DNA of 64,000 nt from NCBI GenBank assembly GCA_026874595.1, contig CM049307.1, positions 63,208,370-63,272,369 on the forward strand, read 5' to 3'. The notes beneath the pieces were generated by a model. It had not been told where the DNA came from. It did no database searches and worked only from the letters and a program-made list of their open reading frames with translations. The position numbers and the translations under genes were made by a program. This document shows positions 13,001 through 28,000 of the stretch, in pieces (within the stretch, counting starts at the first letter, position 1; every line of letters begins with the position of its first letter). Origin of the DNA: Sipunculus nudus. Lineage: Eukaryota; Annelida; Sipuncula; Golfingiida; Sipunculidae.

Positions 13001-16000
13001 ACATATATTCATATTCGCATTCAAATATATTTGCAAAGTATTCTTATCATGTCTGGTATTTATTCAGTTTCAGCAAAACAAAGTTCTTGAGAATCCAGAA
13101 TTTACAAATTTCACAAACTGATCATAAGTATGATCATAATGATCATAAGTACCTGGTTTTATGGCTTTAATTTATATTTAAACATAAAACTGTTATATTC
13201 ACTTTGGACTACTTTCACATCAATAGACAACACTAGACATAGCAAAGGTCTTATGACAATTATCAACATTACAGAAATCATAACGAGAACTTGTCTAAGA
13301 TCTGATTTTTCATCATATTTAAATATTTTTTTTTTTTAATGTTAAAAAAAATTAAAAGCAAATCTCAGCTATGAAACCATTATAAGAATAAAAAATAACT
13401 CAAGCATAAGAACACCCTATAAATTGTACAAGGAGAAAACTAGAGATGGGCAAGTTTAATTTTATTAACATAAATTGAGGAACCAGCAATTCAGATTTTG
13501 ATTATTTACACAGTCTTGTGACAGCTGATACAGCCACAAGTCTTAATATTATTAGTGAAACATATTGACATACTTAATCAGTACTTGTCTGAGTAAAATT
13601 TAAAATTTTGACATATTTTATTTTTTTTTAATTTTAAAATAACTATAAATAATAAGGTGAAACACTTGGATCGCATGGATTACAATATGGGTCGCAATAC
13701 TTAGATCTTAGATCTATCCAGCCCAGATTGCGATCCTGAAGCAAGAAAGACAAGATCGCAATCTGGGCCGGACTAAACTGCGATCGTAATATAGGCTGGA
13801 CGGATCTAAGATCTGGCCAGCCTGGATTGCGATCGCAGTTTGGGCCGGCCTGAACTGCGATCGCAATTTGGGCTGGATAGATCTAAGATCCATTCAGATT
13901 GCAATCTGGGCCTTGACAGCCTACATACCCCTACAGGATCCTCCCGTGTTCTTCTTCAGAGTTTCATGTTTGACCAGCAACAATTCACTTGAGAAAAAAA
14001 GGCAGCAATCAATACTGGTGAATAGCTCCATTATAAAAACAAATAGCCATATGTCACTGTGGGATGGAATTAAATTGAATATTAAATGGATATCCTAGCC
14101 CACCACAAAATTTTCATCAAAATCTGCCTAGGACTTTTTGCATAATATTGCACACAGACAAACCAAATAACCAAAGATAAAACATAATATCTCTTGACAC
14201 CAGGCAGAGGTATAAAAATGTAAACTTTTTTTTGTGGGGGTGGGGGTGGGGGTGGCTGAGGCTCTTTTAGGTTATCACACTGACTGCAGCCCCCTGAGCC
14301 CTGATGAAAATCCTGTACTACTCTCTAACATCGCACTGTACTTAACTAAAGACTTTCTGATCCTGATAAATTATGATAATCAGTGTACATTCACTTGAAT
14401 ATTAGAAAAAATGGAAATGAAATACAAGAGATTATGATCAGGTGGCACACCTGAAGTTACCACCAGTGGATTGCGGTTCTTGATTAGTAATGCGCATACA
14501 GGTGTACATAGTTTGGTAGGTACAGATCAGGTGCACAGCCAATAGCTCACATCACATGCTGAATATTGGTTACAGAGACCATGCCTGCCAGCCCGGGTCA
14601 CACCTGACCAGCTCAGGTCATAACAGTGCTGTGCAACTGTAACCCCAGCATAATACTGCTACCCCAGGTGGGCACTGGAATTACTGACTAGTATCAGTGC
14701 TTCCTGTCAGGTACATTCACTAACTGGTCTCTCAATAGAGCACACACCTCTGACAAAGCAAAACAACCTTACTGGATCTCCCCCTCTGTGTAGATCCACA
14801 CATTACAAAATTTAAAGGTACATAAATATTGCAATTATACCTGTGCTGTGTCATGCTATTAGTTATATATAAATATTATTGTCCCCCACTTCTGAAACAT
14901 ATTAAGAAAGCAAGCATGAAGATCACAGGAAGCTTATATAATAAGAGGTGGAAGCGGAGGATATAAATTCCACGAATTTACTTGTTTATTTATGTTTATT
15001 GTACAACTAGTTATAATAACTAATACAAACACTCTCCTTGGCTCAGATGGTCGTGTCAGGTAGTCTGTAGTTCATTCTGGTTGAATGCAAAAGTTTCAGC
15101 GAAAACCATCCTGGCACTTGGGCTTTCTATCCATAATTCATATGTTTTATACATTGATATGGGTCTGTGTATGAGTAAATACAGTATACGTGTCTGTTTA
15201 CCATAACATGACTGCATCATTAGAGATCCCATCTTGCTTATGGGCAACAGCTCCCATCACAATACAAGGAGAAGAAACATTAAAGAAGAAACACAGAAGA
15301 AACAGGAGTTGGAAGCTTTGTTTATGTTTAGCTCTACTGATTGCGCCCATTCCAAGCTTATTACCACATGTGTTTAGGTGTAAGGAAGGGGTTTTAGAAA
15401 GACATATTGGCTGATACCATAATATTTTAAGAAGAAAACATTATATTTCATGTAAATTGAACATACATGGTTTGTGAACAGGTCTCTTTAATCACTTCTT
15501 CTTTTGCCAGTGTCCCACCCTTCCCCATTCTTGTATGGAAAACCAACTAACAAACCATTAAACAAAAGAAAAAAACAACAGACTAGGCAAAAACATAACC
15601 TCCTTAAAGGAAGTGAGATGTTAGATGCTTCCTTCTTATACTGCCAAAGTCACTTCTCCTTCCTTCAAGGTTGGGAGGTCTTATATTTGATATTTTTCTC
15701 ATTTCAGTCGCTTGCCAAACTGGGTGAAGCCTTTCATCCCAAATATATTCTACGTCACAGAGAAGGCCTGGAACTTCTACCCCTTCACTATCACAGGTCA
15801 GTACGCTAGTCCTGTATCAACTGACTTATGGTGATTTCTGTGGCCTTTAGTATTTATGAAATTTGATCCATCAGTCCTTGGCCAATGAGAAGAAAAAACT
15901 CTGTTGCTTCAGAACCCAGGGAATCGGAGGTCATCCTGGTTTCCACTCGGGTCAATAACTGTTATCGATGTATGTCAGGGCGGGCATGATAGAGCCAGGC

Positions 16001-19000
16001 CTGCAGGCTCTACCTTATTAGATTTGACAGCGCTGGGTTGATGTGGGCAGTGTGGTCAGCATGGGCTGATCCAGCTCATTGCTGTCAATCAATAAGAAAC
16101 CATCAGCCTAAAACAGGCTGTGTTGCTGGTTTCACAAGTTATAACACTTCTGTAGTTATGTATCCTGATAATATGATCATAGCTTATATTGTTCAGTTTT
16201 CAGCCTTATAGGTTCACCTAGAATTGTCTTTCAAGACTTGTTATTATGAACAATGCCACTTTTGTCTCAGCACTCTTTCAGCTTCTTGATCTTATTTTAA
16301 GCTGCCACCCTGTAACTGGCCAGCTGTAACTGGCCACTTGTTGTAACATAAATCTAATTTATGCTCAGATGCCCTCTTCAGTAACCTTGGCTTCCATGCT
16401 TAGAATTATGCGCTCAGGCATAGAATTAGATTCCATCATATACAAGCAAGTCATTCTGGCATGGAATTAGGTTTTATCACTTGAGAATATGTTATATGTT
16501 CCACAAATTATAGTACAGAGAAACCTGTTTTATAAGACCAACCATGGGACTGGCCAAAAGTGGTCTTACTAAATAGGTGATCGTATTAGACAGGTCATTT
16601 ATAACCTATGTGAATGCTTTCTCAGTTCACTCAAGGGTGGTCTTCATTAACAGGTGGTCTTATTAGATAGGTTGTCATCAGACAGGTTCCACTGTATATT
16701 TGGAAGTCTTAATAAGGCATTTGACTTCATATCTGAATATCCCTGCCAGTTCCTCAAAGATATAATGTTGAAATTTCAGTAGAACCTCCTAACTAGCTCT
16801 TATTTCTTAATGAAAGTTAGGACTTTCAGAGACCTGTGCATATAAAACCTGAAATCCACAAGTTTAAATAATTTCATATCATTCTTGTCATGTGGTAATT
16901 AACCTTCATCCTCCTTCATTTGTGGAGATTGCACCACTACACCATGAACCTGTCTTAAGAAAATAGAAAAAAAATCAAATAAATATCTGAACTCTTGTGT
17001 TGTTCACTATAATGTCACAATATAGGCCTCGACAGTCAAGAGGTAAAATGCTCGGCACTCTCCCTTGGCTACCCTGGTTTGATCCCCGGTGTGGCTATAA
17101 GAGTGGTTTGAAGATGCCCGTCCAAGGTCCATGGTTTTCTCTAGGTTGTCTGGTTTCCTCCACCCCCAAAGGCTACCAAAAGCCACCAACCATGCCATTG
17201 AGAGTGCCTCGTATTAGTTATTATGACTAGTTGTACAATCCATGTAAAATAAATAAAGTTTATATAATATCACAATATAAATGCCATGTAAAAACACTCT
17301 ATGTAGTAACTGGGTCAATTAAGATGGCCTTTTTCAGAACAAGAAAGGTTAATTATAGTTCCTGTCATGTGAATGTGATATGGATTCATGCATAACCTGT
17401 TTTCATCAATACTGAATATGCAGAACCTTTCACTGATGGATGAATTAATTTCTTTACAGCGGATATTCTGCTTTCTGACATTTATTAGCTGAAAATAATC
17501 CCTTGATCCTTTTATAAAAAAACGCCAGAAATCACGAATCCTACTGCACCCAAGCTGCTTGTTTTGTTCATATCCATGTGTTTATATCACACCTGTCAAA
17601 TTGACCCAAACACATTCACCAAGAAAATCAGGGGGCAACTCAGATGTAAAAGTTTTGCAAAGGACATATTTCCATTATCAACCTTTAAACTTCTGCTCAT
17701 ATGCAGTCAACTGCCATAGGTTGTATGGTTTTTCTGTTTGTCAACTTTTATGCATATACCATATTTACTAACAGTATGTAGATAAACAAGTTCCTACGTC
17801 CATCAGGGAGGTGTTATATAAGGACTTTCTCAATGGGAATAACTTACAGTTCATTCATATGTACGAAAAGTAATCCAAAAATCACAGAAATTTTACAAAA
17901 AAAGTTATGTAAACAAGTGGCTTAAAGGTAACAATAATTTCCCCACACTAATAAATAAATAAATAAACAAGTAATGTTTTACCGTAAATTTACACTCTCT
18001 AAGTCAGTCAGTGTGATAGTACTGAAGTCAGTTGGCTCTTCCAGATGTGTGCCCAAATGTATTTTACTGGCTCTGTATTAATAAATTATTGGACGGAAAT
18101 GAAATTGTATTCATCTTCATGAATTTATCATATAAAAGGAACACCTGTATACTGTTACATTAGGCACTGTAAGCAGGCAAAAAGCATTTGGTGATGAGGA
18201 CCAAATAATGGTCCATGTCTTTACATTTATATAGTAGAAACTGCTATAAGGGACATGTCATGTTCAGAAGCAGTCTTATAATGATATACTCACCATGTGC
18301 AAGGTTATACTAATAGGATTTTTTTTTACCGCCAGGACAGAATATAAAACAACAGGAATGAAAACATTTGTAAAAAGATAACATTAATGCTTATTTTTCA
18401 TAGAAACTGTAATTTGTAAACTCAATACCCAAAAATGTATGAAAAAAAAGTTGTTCTTGTGGACTTTCAATACAGATACCTTTTGAATACTTTAGTCATA
18501 AAATACACACTTTGTTGTAAAACAATGGACATTCAGAGCAGGGTCGTACAGAACTTACATTTATATCTTGAGAGATTCTTCAAGTAATAAAGATTTCAGA
18601 ATGAAAACATCACAGTGGCACCACAGCAGGTGTGATCAGCGCATCTTTGTTCACACGTAGACAGCTCTTTGATCAAAGCTGCCTAGATTAATTATATTAG
18701 TCCAGTGATTACATGTTTAATAATGTTTACTATTGAAGTGGGCCCCTTTGTACTATTCCCTTTGAAGATAATGACACAAAAATTCTCACTCATCCAGATT
18801 CATCAAGTGTTTGTTGACTTTCTCTTGATTGAGGTCCTTGCCACTTCATCAGAGATGTCTTTACAAAAGGCTTAATTTCCATCTTTATTCACTTGTAACA
18901 CTGATTTTATGATATAAGATATAGAAATTAATTAAATTTTCTATTAAATTATTTGCATGTAAATTTATAATACATTTTTAGCTCAGCTGACTATAAGTCA

Positions 19001-22000
19001 TCTGAGCTATAGTCATGGTCCATTGTCTGTCGTCTGTCTGTCTGTGGCACGTTTTGAAACCGAAAGACCTAGGAATCCAAAATTCAGCATAATGTTAGAT
19101 GTCCCCAAGATCTCCTACCAAGCCGAAAACTGTGTCTTTTTGACTTTGTTCCTTTGAGAAATTAAGGAAAAACCTCAATTTTTTATTAGCTCAGCTGACT
19201 ATAAGTCATCTGAGCTGTAGTCGTGGTCCATTGTCCGTCGTCCGTCTGTCGTGCCGTCTGTCCGTCCGTAAGACTGGCACGTTTCGACACCATTGGACCT
19301 ACGAATCTGAAATTCGGCATACAGTTAGATGTCCCCAAAATCTCCTACCATGCCGAAAATTGGGTCAATAGGATATATTACTCTATATTGTTCCTATTTA
19401 CATACCAGAAATTAAGTCAGTATTATTGTATCCGCCAAAACAGAGTTTTGCGGATACTATGTTTTCAGCTGGTCGCCGCCGCCGCCACCGCCGCCGCGTA
19501 GGTGTCCGGAGAACTCCTCCATAACCGCTGGGCGGAATTTTCCGAAACCCGGGATTATGTTCGGGTCACATGTGAACTGCTGCACCCCGATTTTGTTTTG
19601 ACCTCTGACCTTTCCTCTGCGCTCTGCGTCCGTTTGTGCGTCTGTTTCCACACATAAACCCACATATCTCGAGAACCGTTTGACCGATCAGGAAAATTTT
19701 TTTGCACAAATGTAGCCCTCGGAGAGCTTTATAACATACACCAACAATGGTGGCGCCACCTGCAACCATGTTTGCACAGTGTCCATCTGTTCGTCTGCCT
19801 TGGGTTAAAATCACTCATATCTCTGCAGTGACTTGACTAATTCACCTGAAATTCGGCATGCGCAAACATCCTGGATAGCTTTTCTGATTTTATGACAGGT
19901 GGCGCCACCTACATTTACGTTGACGCTGCAGACATCCAAGCTCATATCTCGGGAACTGTTTGACCGATCAGGAAAATTCTTTTGCACAAGTGTAGCCCTT
20001 GGAGAGCTTTATAACATACACCAAAAATGGTGGCGCCACCTGCAACCATGTTTGCACAGTGTCCATCTGTTCGTCTGCCTTGGGTTAAAATCACTCATAT
20101 CTCTGCAGTGACTTGACTAATTCACCTGAAATTTGGCATGCGTATACATCCTGGATAGCTTATCTGATTTTATGACAGGTGGCGCCACCTACATTCACGT
20201 TTACGCTGCAGACATCCAAGCTCATATCTCGGGAACCGTTTGACCGATCAGGAAAATTCTTTTGCACAAATGTAGCCCTTGGAGAGCTTTATAACATACA
20301 CCAAAAATGGTGCCGCTACCTGCAACCATGTTTGTACAGTGTCCATCTGTTTGTCTGCCTCGGGTTAAAATCACTCATATCTCTGCAGTGACTTGACTAA
20401 TTCACCTGAAATTTGGCATGCGTATACATCCTGGATAGCTTTTCTGATTTTATGACAGGTGGCGCCATCTACATTCATGTTTACGCTGCAGACATCCAAG
20501 CTCATATCTCAGGAACCGTTTGATTGATCAGGAAAATTTTTTTGCACAAATGTAGCCCTTGGAGAGCTTTATAACATACACAAAAAATGGTGGCGCCACC
20601 TGCAACCATGTTTGCACAGTGTCCAGCTGTTCGTCTGCCTTGGGTTAAAATCACTCATATCTCTGCAGTGGTTTGACTAATTCACCTGAAATTCTGCATG
20701 CTTATACATCCTGGATAGCTTTTCTGATTTTATGACAGGTGGCGCCACCTACAATCAAGTTTACGCTGCAGACATCCAAGCTCATATCTAGGGAACCGTT
20801 TGACCAATTGGGCCAAAAAAGATCTAACATAGCTCTTTATCATACGCTAAACTGGTGGCGCCACCGGCAACCATTTTTGCACAGCGTCTGTCTGTCTGCC
20901 GTGCAATAATGTCACTCATATCTCGGCAGTGGTTTGACATATCTGCCTAAAATTTTTTTATAGAGCTATGTATACAACTTGGACGGCTTTCTGGATTTTT
21001 TGGTAGGTAGCGCAACCTACATACACAATTTGGCTGCAGACATCCATGCTGATATGCAACACTTCACCCGTTCCACTCTGATTTAGGCGGATACAAGTAG
21101 TCGCTTCTCGACTACCCGTATTCTAGTTTAATTTAAAAAAGTTATGGGCCCAAACATAATGGACTTAGTAAAAAAATCAGGAAAGATATTTGGTCACTTA
21201 AGACCAAAAGTGTTAAAGGTAGGGACTTTTTTCAGTAATACAACTTTAATTAATCAAAATTTGATTGTATATCAAAAATTAGATCAAAATCTGTTCAATT
21301 TTTTTATATATTGGCAAAAATATAAAATTGGTACCTTAAATTTTGCCCAACTTTGGCCATGGCACTTTTTTTCCTGTATGTACTGTGGATTTAATTTTCA
21401 CAGCATGTACACATAAAGATTTAATCTGTTAAAATCTGAAATTCGAAAATAAAAGCTGCAAAATTAGGCGAGTTATTGAATTTTTTTTTAGGCTCTTGTT
21501 GTATTATTCCCTAATATTGTCAAGCAGTCCACTTTGATGACTGTAGGTCATTCAGTGCACATCTCTATGCTCCCCAGGCTGTTGACATAATTTTAGATGT
21601 CCCCAAAATCTGCTACCATACCAAAAATTGGGTCATTAGGACTTTGTTCCTTCGAGATATTAAGGAAAAAAAACTCTGTTTTCCATAAAAAAAAGCCATT
21701 GTTACACTTCAAGGCTGCCTAATATCAAAACCACTGATCTGTTTTTGATAGTATTTAGTATTCACATTCTTTTATACAGTTTCTATGAACATACCAAAAA
21801 TTAGGTCAGTATTGGGTATTATTTTGAAGTTATGGGCCAAAACATAATGCAATTTTTTTAAAAATCAGGAAATATATTTACTCACATGAGAATTGCTGAA
21901 CCTAGGGACTTTTTCAGGAATATAACTTTATTTAATCAAGATTCAGTTGTTTACCCAAAATTAGATCTGAATTTTGCAAATTTTTCAAGTTATTAGCATA

Positions 22001-25000
22001 AATAAAAAATTAATACCTTAAATTTTGTCCAACTTTGGCACTGTTGATTTAATTTTCCCAGCATACATGCATAAGGATTTAATCTTTTAAAATCTGAACT
22101 TTCAAAAGAAATTGATTGGAATGAATAGCTTTTATTCATGTTTTCATACACCATGTCAAGTGTTGTTTACATCTAGCCCACCTAGTAGTACAGCCTTCAC
22201 TTGCATTATGTAACCCACCCCAGGCAGCTTACCTTGGCCCAGCTTGGCCACTACTAGCAGGCTTCCCCTTTGCCCTGCACTCATCCCCCCCAGCTGGTGC
22301 ATAAACTAGATGAATGTTATAATTTTTCTGTATTTTATTTTATTCTTGGACATGCTACATTTTAGATTTTGTATTGAACCACCAGGGTTACAATGATTAG
22401 AGTGTACATTTAATTGTGTCCACAAAGCGGTGTATTGCTGTGAAAGTGTGGATGTTCATCAGATAAGTAATTCCTTACTTCAGAAGAGTAAAAACTTCAC
22501 CAGGTGTGAAATTGACTATTAATTAAAACTGGGATAGCAATTAGCACAATGATATTGTTTGTCCCTCATTCAATCAACAGTGTGTATACTTTATTTGAAA
22601 AGATGTTTTATTTTATCAAATTTACTTTTATTTTATTTTGGTGAATAAAATTAAGCATGTCCTGAAAACTCCAATGTGCAAAACTTTTTAATAGTGATTC
22701 AAGGAATATTCTTGTAGATGCCATGTTGTGGCATTATTTTCTTTTATAGAGCTCCTATTTCGGGAACCGTTTGACCGATCAGGCCAAAATTTTGCATGTA
22801 TATAGATCTAACATAGCTCTTTATCATACGCTAAACTGGTGGCGCCACCGGCAACCATTTTTGCACAGCGTCTGTCTGTCTGCCGTGCAATAATGTCACT
22901 CATATCTCGGCAGTGGTTTGACATATCTGCCTAAAATTTTGCAGTTTTATACATCCTGGATAGCTTTCTTGATTTTATGACAGGTGGCACCACCTACATT
23001 CACGTTCACGCTGATGACATCCAAGCTCCTATCTCGGGAACTGTTTGACCGATCAGGCCAAAATTTTCATGTGTATAGATCTAACATAGCTCTTTATCAT
23101 ACACAAAACTGGTGGCACCACCTGCAACCATTTTTGCACAGCGTCTGTCTGTTTGTCTGCCGTGCAATAAAGTCACTCACATCTTGGCAGTTGTTTGACA
23201 TATCTGCCTAAAATTTTGCAGTTTTATACATCCTGGATAGCTTTCTTGATTTTATGACAGGTGGCGCCACCTTTATTCTAGTTTATGCTGCAGACATCCA
23301 AGCTCATATCTCGGGAACCGTTTGAACGATTTGGCCAAAATTTTGCATGTTTATAGATCTCACATAGGTCTTTATCATACACAAAACTGGAGGGGCCACC
23401 TGCAACCATTTTTGCACATTTTGCACAGCATCTGTCTGTTGGTCTGCCGTGGCCTAAAATCACTCATTTCTCTGTAGTGGTTTAACATAACTGCCTAAAA
23501 TTTTGCAGGTTTATACATCCTGGATAGCTTTCTTGATTTTATGACAGGTGGCGCCACCTACATTCTAGTTAACGCTGCACACATCCAAGCTAATATCTCA
23601 GGAACCATTTGACCGATTGGGCCAAAATTGTGCTTGTGTTTAGATCTCACATAGGTCTTTATCATACACAAAACTGCATTTTTGCACAGCGTCTGTCTGT
23701 TTGTCTGCCGTGGGCAAAAATCACTCATATCCATGTAGTGGTTTGACTTTTCTGCCTAAAATTTTGCATATGTATACAACTTGGACAGCTTTCTGGATTT
23801 GTGGTAGGTTGCACAACCTACATACACATTTAGGCTGCAGACATCCATGCTAATATGCAACATACCTCACTCTGTTTCCCCTTGCCACTCAATCCATGCC
23901 TCATTTCACTCTGATTTTGGAAGATACACGTAGTCACTTGTCGGCTACCCAAATTCTAGTTTTTAAAGTTTACACATTTTTTCTCTATTTTTCAGATATA
24001 TAAATACAGACTAAATCTTGGCCTGTTGGTTAATCTGTTTGATGCTTCAGTTGAATGGGTATCTACCATTCTGATGATAAAATTTCCTTTTGTGAATCTC
24101 TTCCCAGTCAGCTGAGCGTCATGACCCATGGGTCACTTGTTTTACTCTGTATATATAATGATTGCAACTTTTGCAACAATTCTAATATTTTAACTTATAT
24201 TTTCAGTTTTTTTATTAAAAATTTATGAAACCTGTCAGAGTATTAGTTTGCAATCATATATTTAGATCTTTACTATAACCAAGTAGGAGGGCCCCTTTCC
24301 TCATAGCTTTTCATATTCTTATATAAATTAAAAACATTACAATAGAATATTTCTACATCCACCTTCAAGCTGCCCTCACTTTTACCTTCTCCGAACCCCA
24401 TCCCAAAGTCAGCCTCAGTAAGCAAGAACAAGATGAATCAGATATATTCATACTTGAATATTTTGTATAACTATTCGTCCATAGGTACCTATGTACATGC
24501 CAGAAATTATGTCAATATTGTGTAATATGTAGATATAGTGGGCATCACAATAATGTACCTTGTCAAGACTAAAGAGATATTGTGTCATACAGTCACATAT
24601 TCATAAATCACTTCATCAGCATAGTTAATCATAACATCATATCTGTCAAATTGAACGCTTGCAGACTACCATACACTTTAGATCCTTCAACAAATAGCCT
24701 TATCATCATTCTACTACTGCTTATTACTGCTGTCATTGCATTCATATTTGCTCAAATATATCACAATTTTCAACCCCTCCTAAATAAATAAAAAATAAAC
24801 CACTATATTTTACTCTATTAATCCATCAGTCAGGTAATTTCATTTATCATTTACTCACATATTACATTACATTCCTTTATAATAGCCCAACATGTCCATG
24901 ATATTCATAAGCTTTATTGACTCGATATAGTATCACAGTGGAGAAACATTTATAGTCCAATCATGATCAGCTGAGCGCCGTGACCCATGGGTCCCTTGTT

Positions 25001-28000
25001 AAAAACCTATTTTCACACTTCAGGACTGCCTATTATCAAAACCATCATCTGTTTTTCCTCATATTTACCATAAATAATCTTCTATATAGTTCCTATGTAC
25101 ATGCCAGAAATTAGGTCTGTATTATATAATTTAAAAAAGTTATGGGCTTAAACATAATGCATTTTGTAAATAATCAGGAAAGAAATTTGATCACTAAACA
25201 CAAAACTTGTTAAAGAAAAGCACTTTTTTTCCAGTAATATTAATTTTATTAATCAAAATTAAATTGTATACCCAACATTAGATCAAAATCTTTTAAATTT
25301 TTTAAAATATTAGCAAAAATAAAAAATTGGTACCTTAAATTTTGCCCAACTTTGACCATGGCACGTTTTTTTCCTGTAACTGCTGTGGATTTAATTTTCA
25401 AAGCATGTTTTTATTAGCATTTCAACTGTTAAAACCAAAAATTTTAAAACCAGTTGATCAAAAACTGTAGATTTTATTCAAGTTTTCAAGCACCATGTCA
25501 CATATTGTTTACATCAAGCTAGTGTTATGCAGTTTGCTAGAGCTCAGCTCCCGAGCTTCAGCTCTGAGTTCCTTAAATTTGGCATACAGTTAGATGTCTC
25601 CAAAATCCCCCATCATGCCAAGAATTTGGTCACTAGGACTTAATTCCTTCAAGATATTAATGAAAAACTTCATTTTTTTCCATTAAAAACCCATTGTTAC
25701 ACTTTAAGACTGCCTTATATCAAAACCACTGATCTGACTTTGATCATATATAATATACATATTTTTCTATACATTTGCTATGCACATGCCAGAAATGATG
25801 TCAGTATTGCGTTTTTTTTTAAAGTTATGGGCCCAAACATAATGCACTTTTTAAAAAATCAAGAAATATATTAACTCACCTAAGATGAGAATTGCTGAAG
25901 CTGGAGACTTTTTTTCAGGAATATAACTTTATTTAATCAAGATTCAATTGTTACCCAAAATTAGAGCTGAATTTTGCAAATATTTCAAGTTATTAGCATA
26001 AATAAAAAATCAATACCTTAAATTTTGTCCAACTTTGGCAATGGCACATTTTTTCCCTGTAAGCACTGTTGATTTAATTTTCAGAGCTTATATCATAAGG
26101 ATTTAATCTTTTAAAATCTGAAATTTCAAAGGAATTGATTGAAAAGAGTTGCTTTTATTCAAGTTTTCATACACCATGTCAAGTGTTGTTTACATCTAGC
26201 CCACCTAGTAGTACAGCCTTCACTTGCATTATGTAACCCACCCCAGGCAGCTTGCCTTGGCTCAGCTTGGCCACTACTAGCAGGTCTCCCCTCTGCCCCC
26301 CCCCCCCAAGATGGTGCATTAACTAGATGAATGTTATAATTTTCTGTATTTCATTTTTTTTTCTTGGCTATGCAGTGCTCCATTTTAGATTTTGTATTTA
26401 CCACCAGGGTTACAATGATTAAAGTGCACATTTAATTGTGTCCACAAAGTGGTGTAATGCTATGAAAGTGTGGATGTTCATCAGATAAGTAATTCCTTAC
26501 TTGAGAAGAACAAAAACTTCACCAGGTGTGAAATTGACTATTAATTCCAGTAATAAATTATAGCTTGGATTGTAATTAGCATAATGATATTGTTTGTCCC
26601 TCATTCAACCAACAGTGTGTATACTTTATTTGAAAAGATGTTTTTTATTTTACTAAATTTACTGAATCTTTTATTTCATTTTGGTGAATAAGATTAAGCA
26701 TGTACTGAAAACTCCAATGTGCAAAACTTTTTAATAGTGATTCAAGGAATAATCTTGTAGATGGCATGGTGTGGCATTATTTTCTTTTAAATTCAGTTTA
26801 AACATATGTGATTTAAAAATAATAAAAATATATGTGTATGCATAATATGACCAAATATGAGCTACACTCTGGATATATGATTGCAACTTAGAATTCTAAT
26901 ATTTTAACTTATATTTTCAGTGTTTTTTAATATAAATTAATAAAACTTGTAAATAAAAAAAATTAATCAGATACTATTTTAATGGAAAAAGTGGATATGC
27001 TTAAATAATAGGCTTATATATAAACTTAAATGCATTATTCCCTTGAAAGTGAAATAAAGGTATTGGTCCATTCTGTCCACTGGCCTGTCCATCTGTAAAT
27101 TTTTCATATGCATCACAGTATCTCAAAACTTTTACTGTTTTTCTTCATGACAGTCTTGTCAGAGTATTAGTTTGCAATCATATTTTTAGAACTTAACTAT
27201 AACCAAGTAGGAGGACCTCTTTCCTCTCAGCTTCTCATATGCTTATATAAATGAAAAACATTAAAATAGAATATTTTGCATTGGATCGAGTTCGGCTCTC
27301 GAATGGCATGGCTGGGTCTCCGCTGCTGGGATCAGTGGAGGGAATGCGGGTTGCTTCTGGCTTTGTGGCTGTGGATGCTGTAGCTTTCTAACAAGCACAA
27401 CAACCCAGGAGAGACAATGGCGCCCTCTAGGGCTCCCTGCTTGGCTTGGTGTGGCACTGCGCCTGTTCGCTCAGAGAACATGCTTAAGGAGCGCACAGGG
27501 CTGAGGTCTTGACCGCAGCTACCTGTAGCTGCTCGATGAGCGTATACTTCTTTTGGATTGGCTTGGCATTTGCAAAATTTCAAACTTAAGCTGAGTGCCG
27601 TGACCCATGGGTCCCTTGTTTTCCCTTTAGTGTTGAGGCTATTACACACCCAGGGCCCATAAGTGCAGTAGTCACCAGGCCTGGTTAACACCAGGATATA
27701 AAATGAGAGGAAGCGTGTAATAATGCCCTGTCATGAAGTCCAAAACCAGAATGGAATTCTGCAGATTTACATATACTTAAACTGGCAATTCAAAATGGAA
27801 GTGGTTACCTTCAACCAAAAAAATATAAAAAAAAATAGATACTTGATTAGTATGGCAGTCCTTGATTGTAATGAAGCTGTTGATTTTTGTGTGTCCATCA
27901 GCATTCATGACAATACTCAATGCCATTTTATAACCCTATCATAAACAGTCTTCATATTTTTAGTGTAATTAAAATAAAATTATCATAAATGATAATTATG

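Noticed and set aside
17025-17100. Possible functional tRNA gene
   Set aside because: The A and B boxes are degenerate, the body continues into a SINE core and A-rich tail, and target duplications flank it.
19899-20391. Two 70-codon frames beginning MAPPTFT, 280 bp apart
   Set aside because: They are the same frame in successive monomers of the Helitron-like array, broken by stops in each unit, so they are not a gene.
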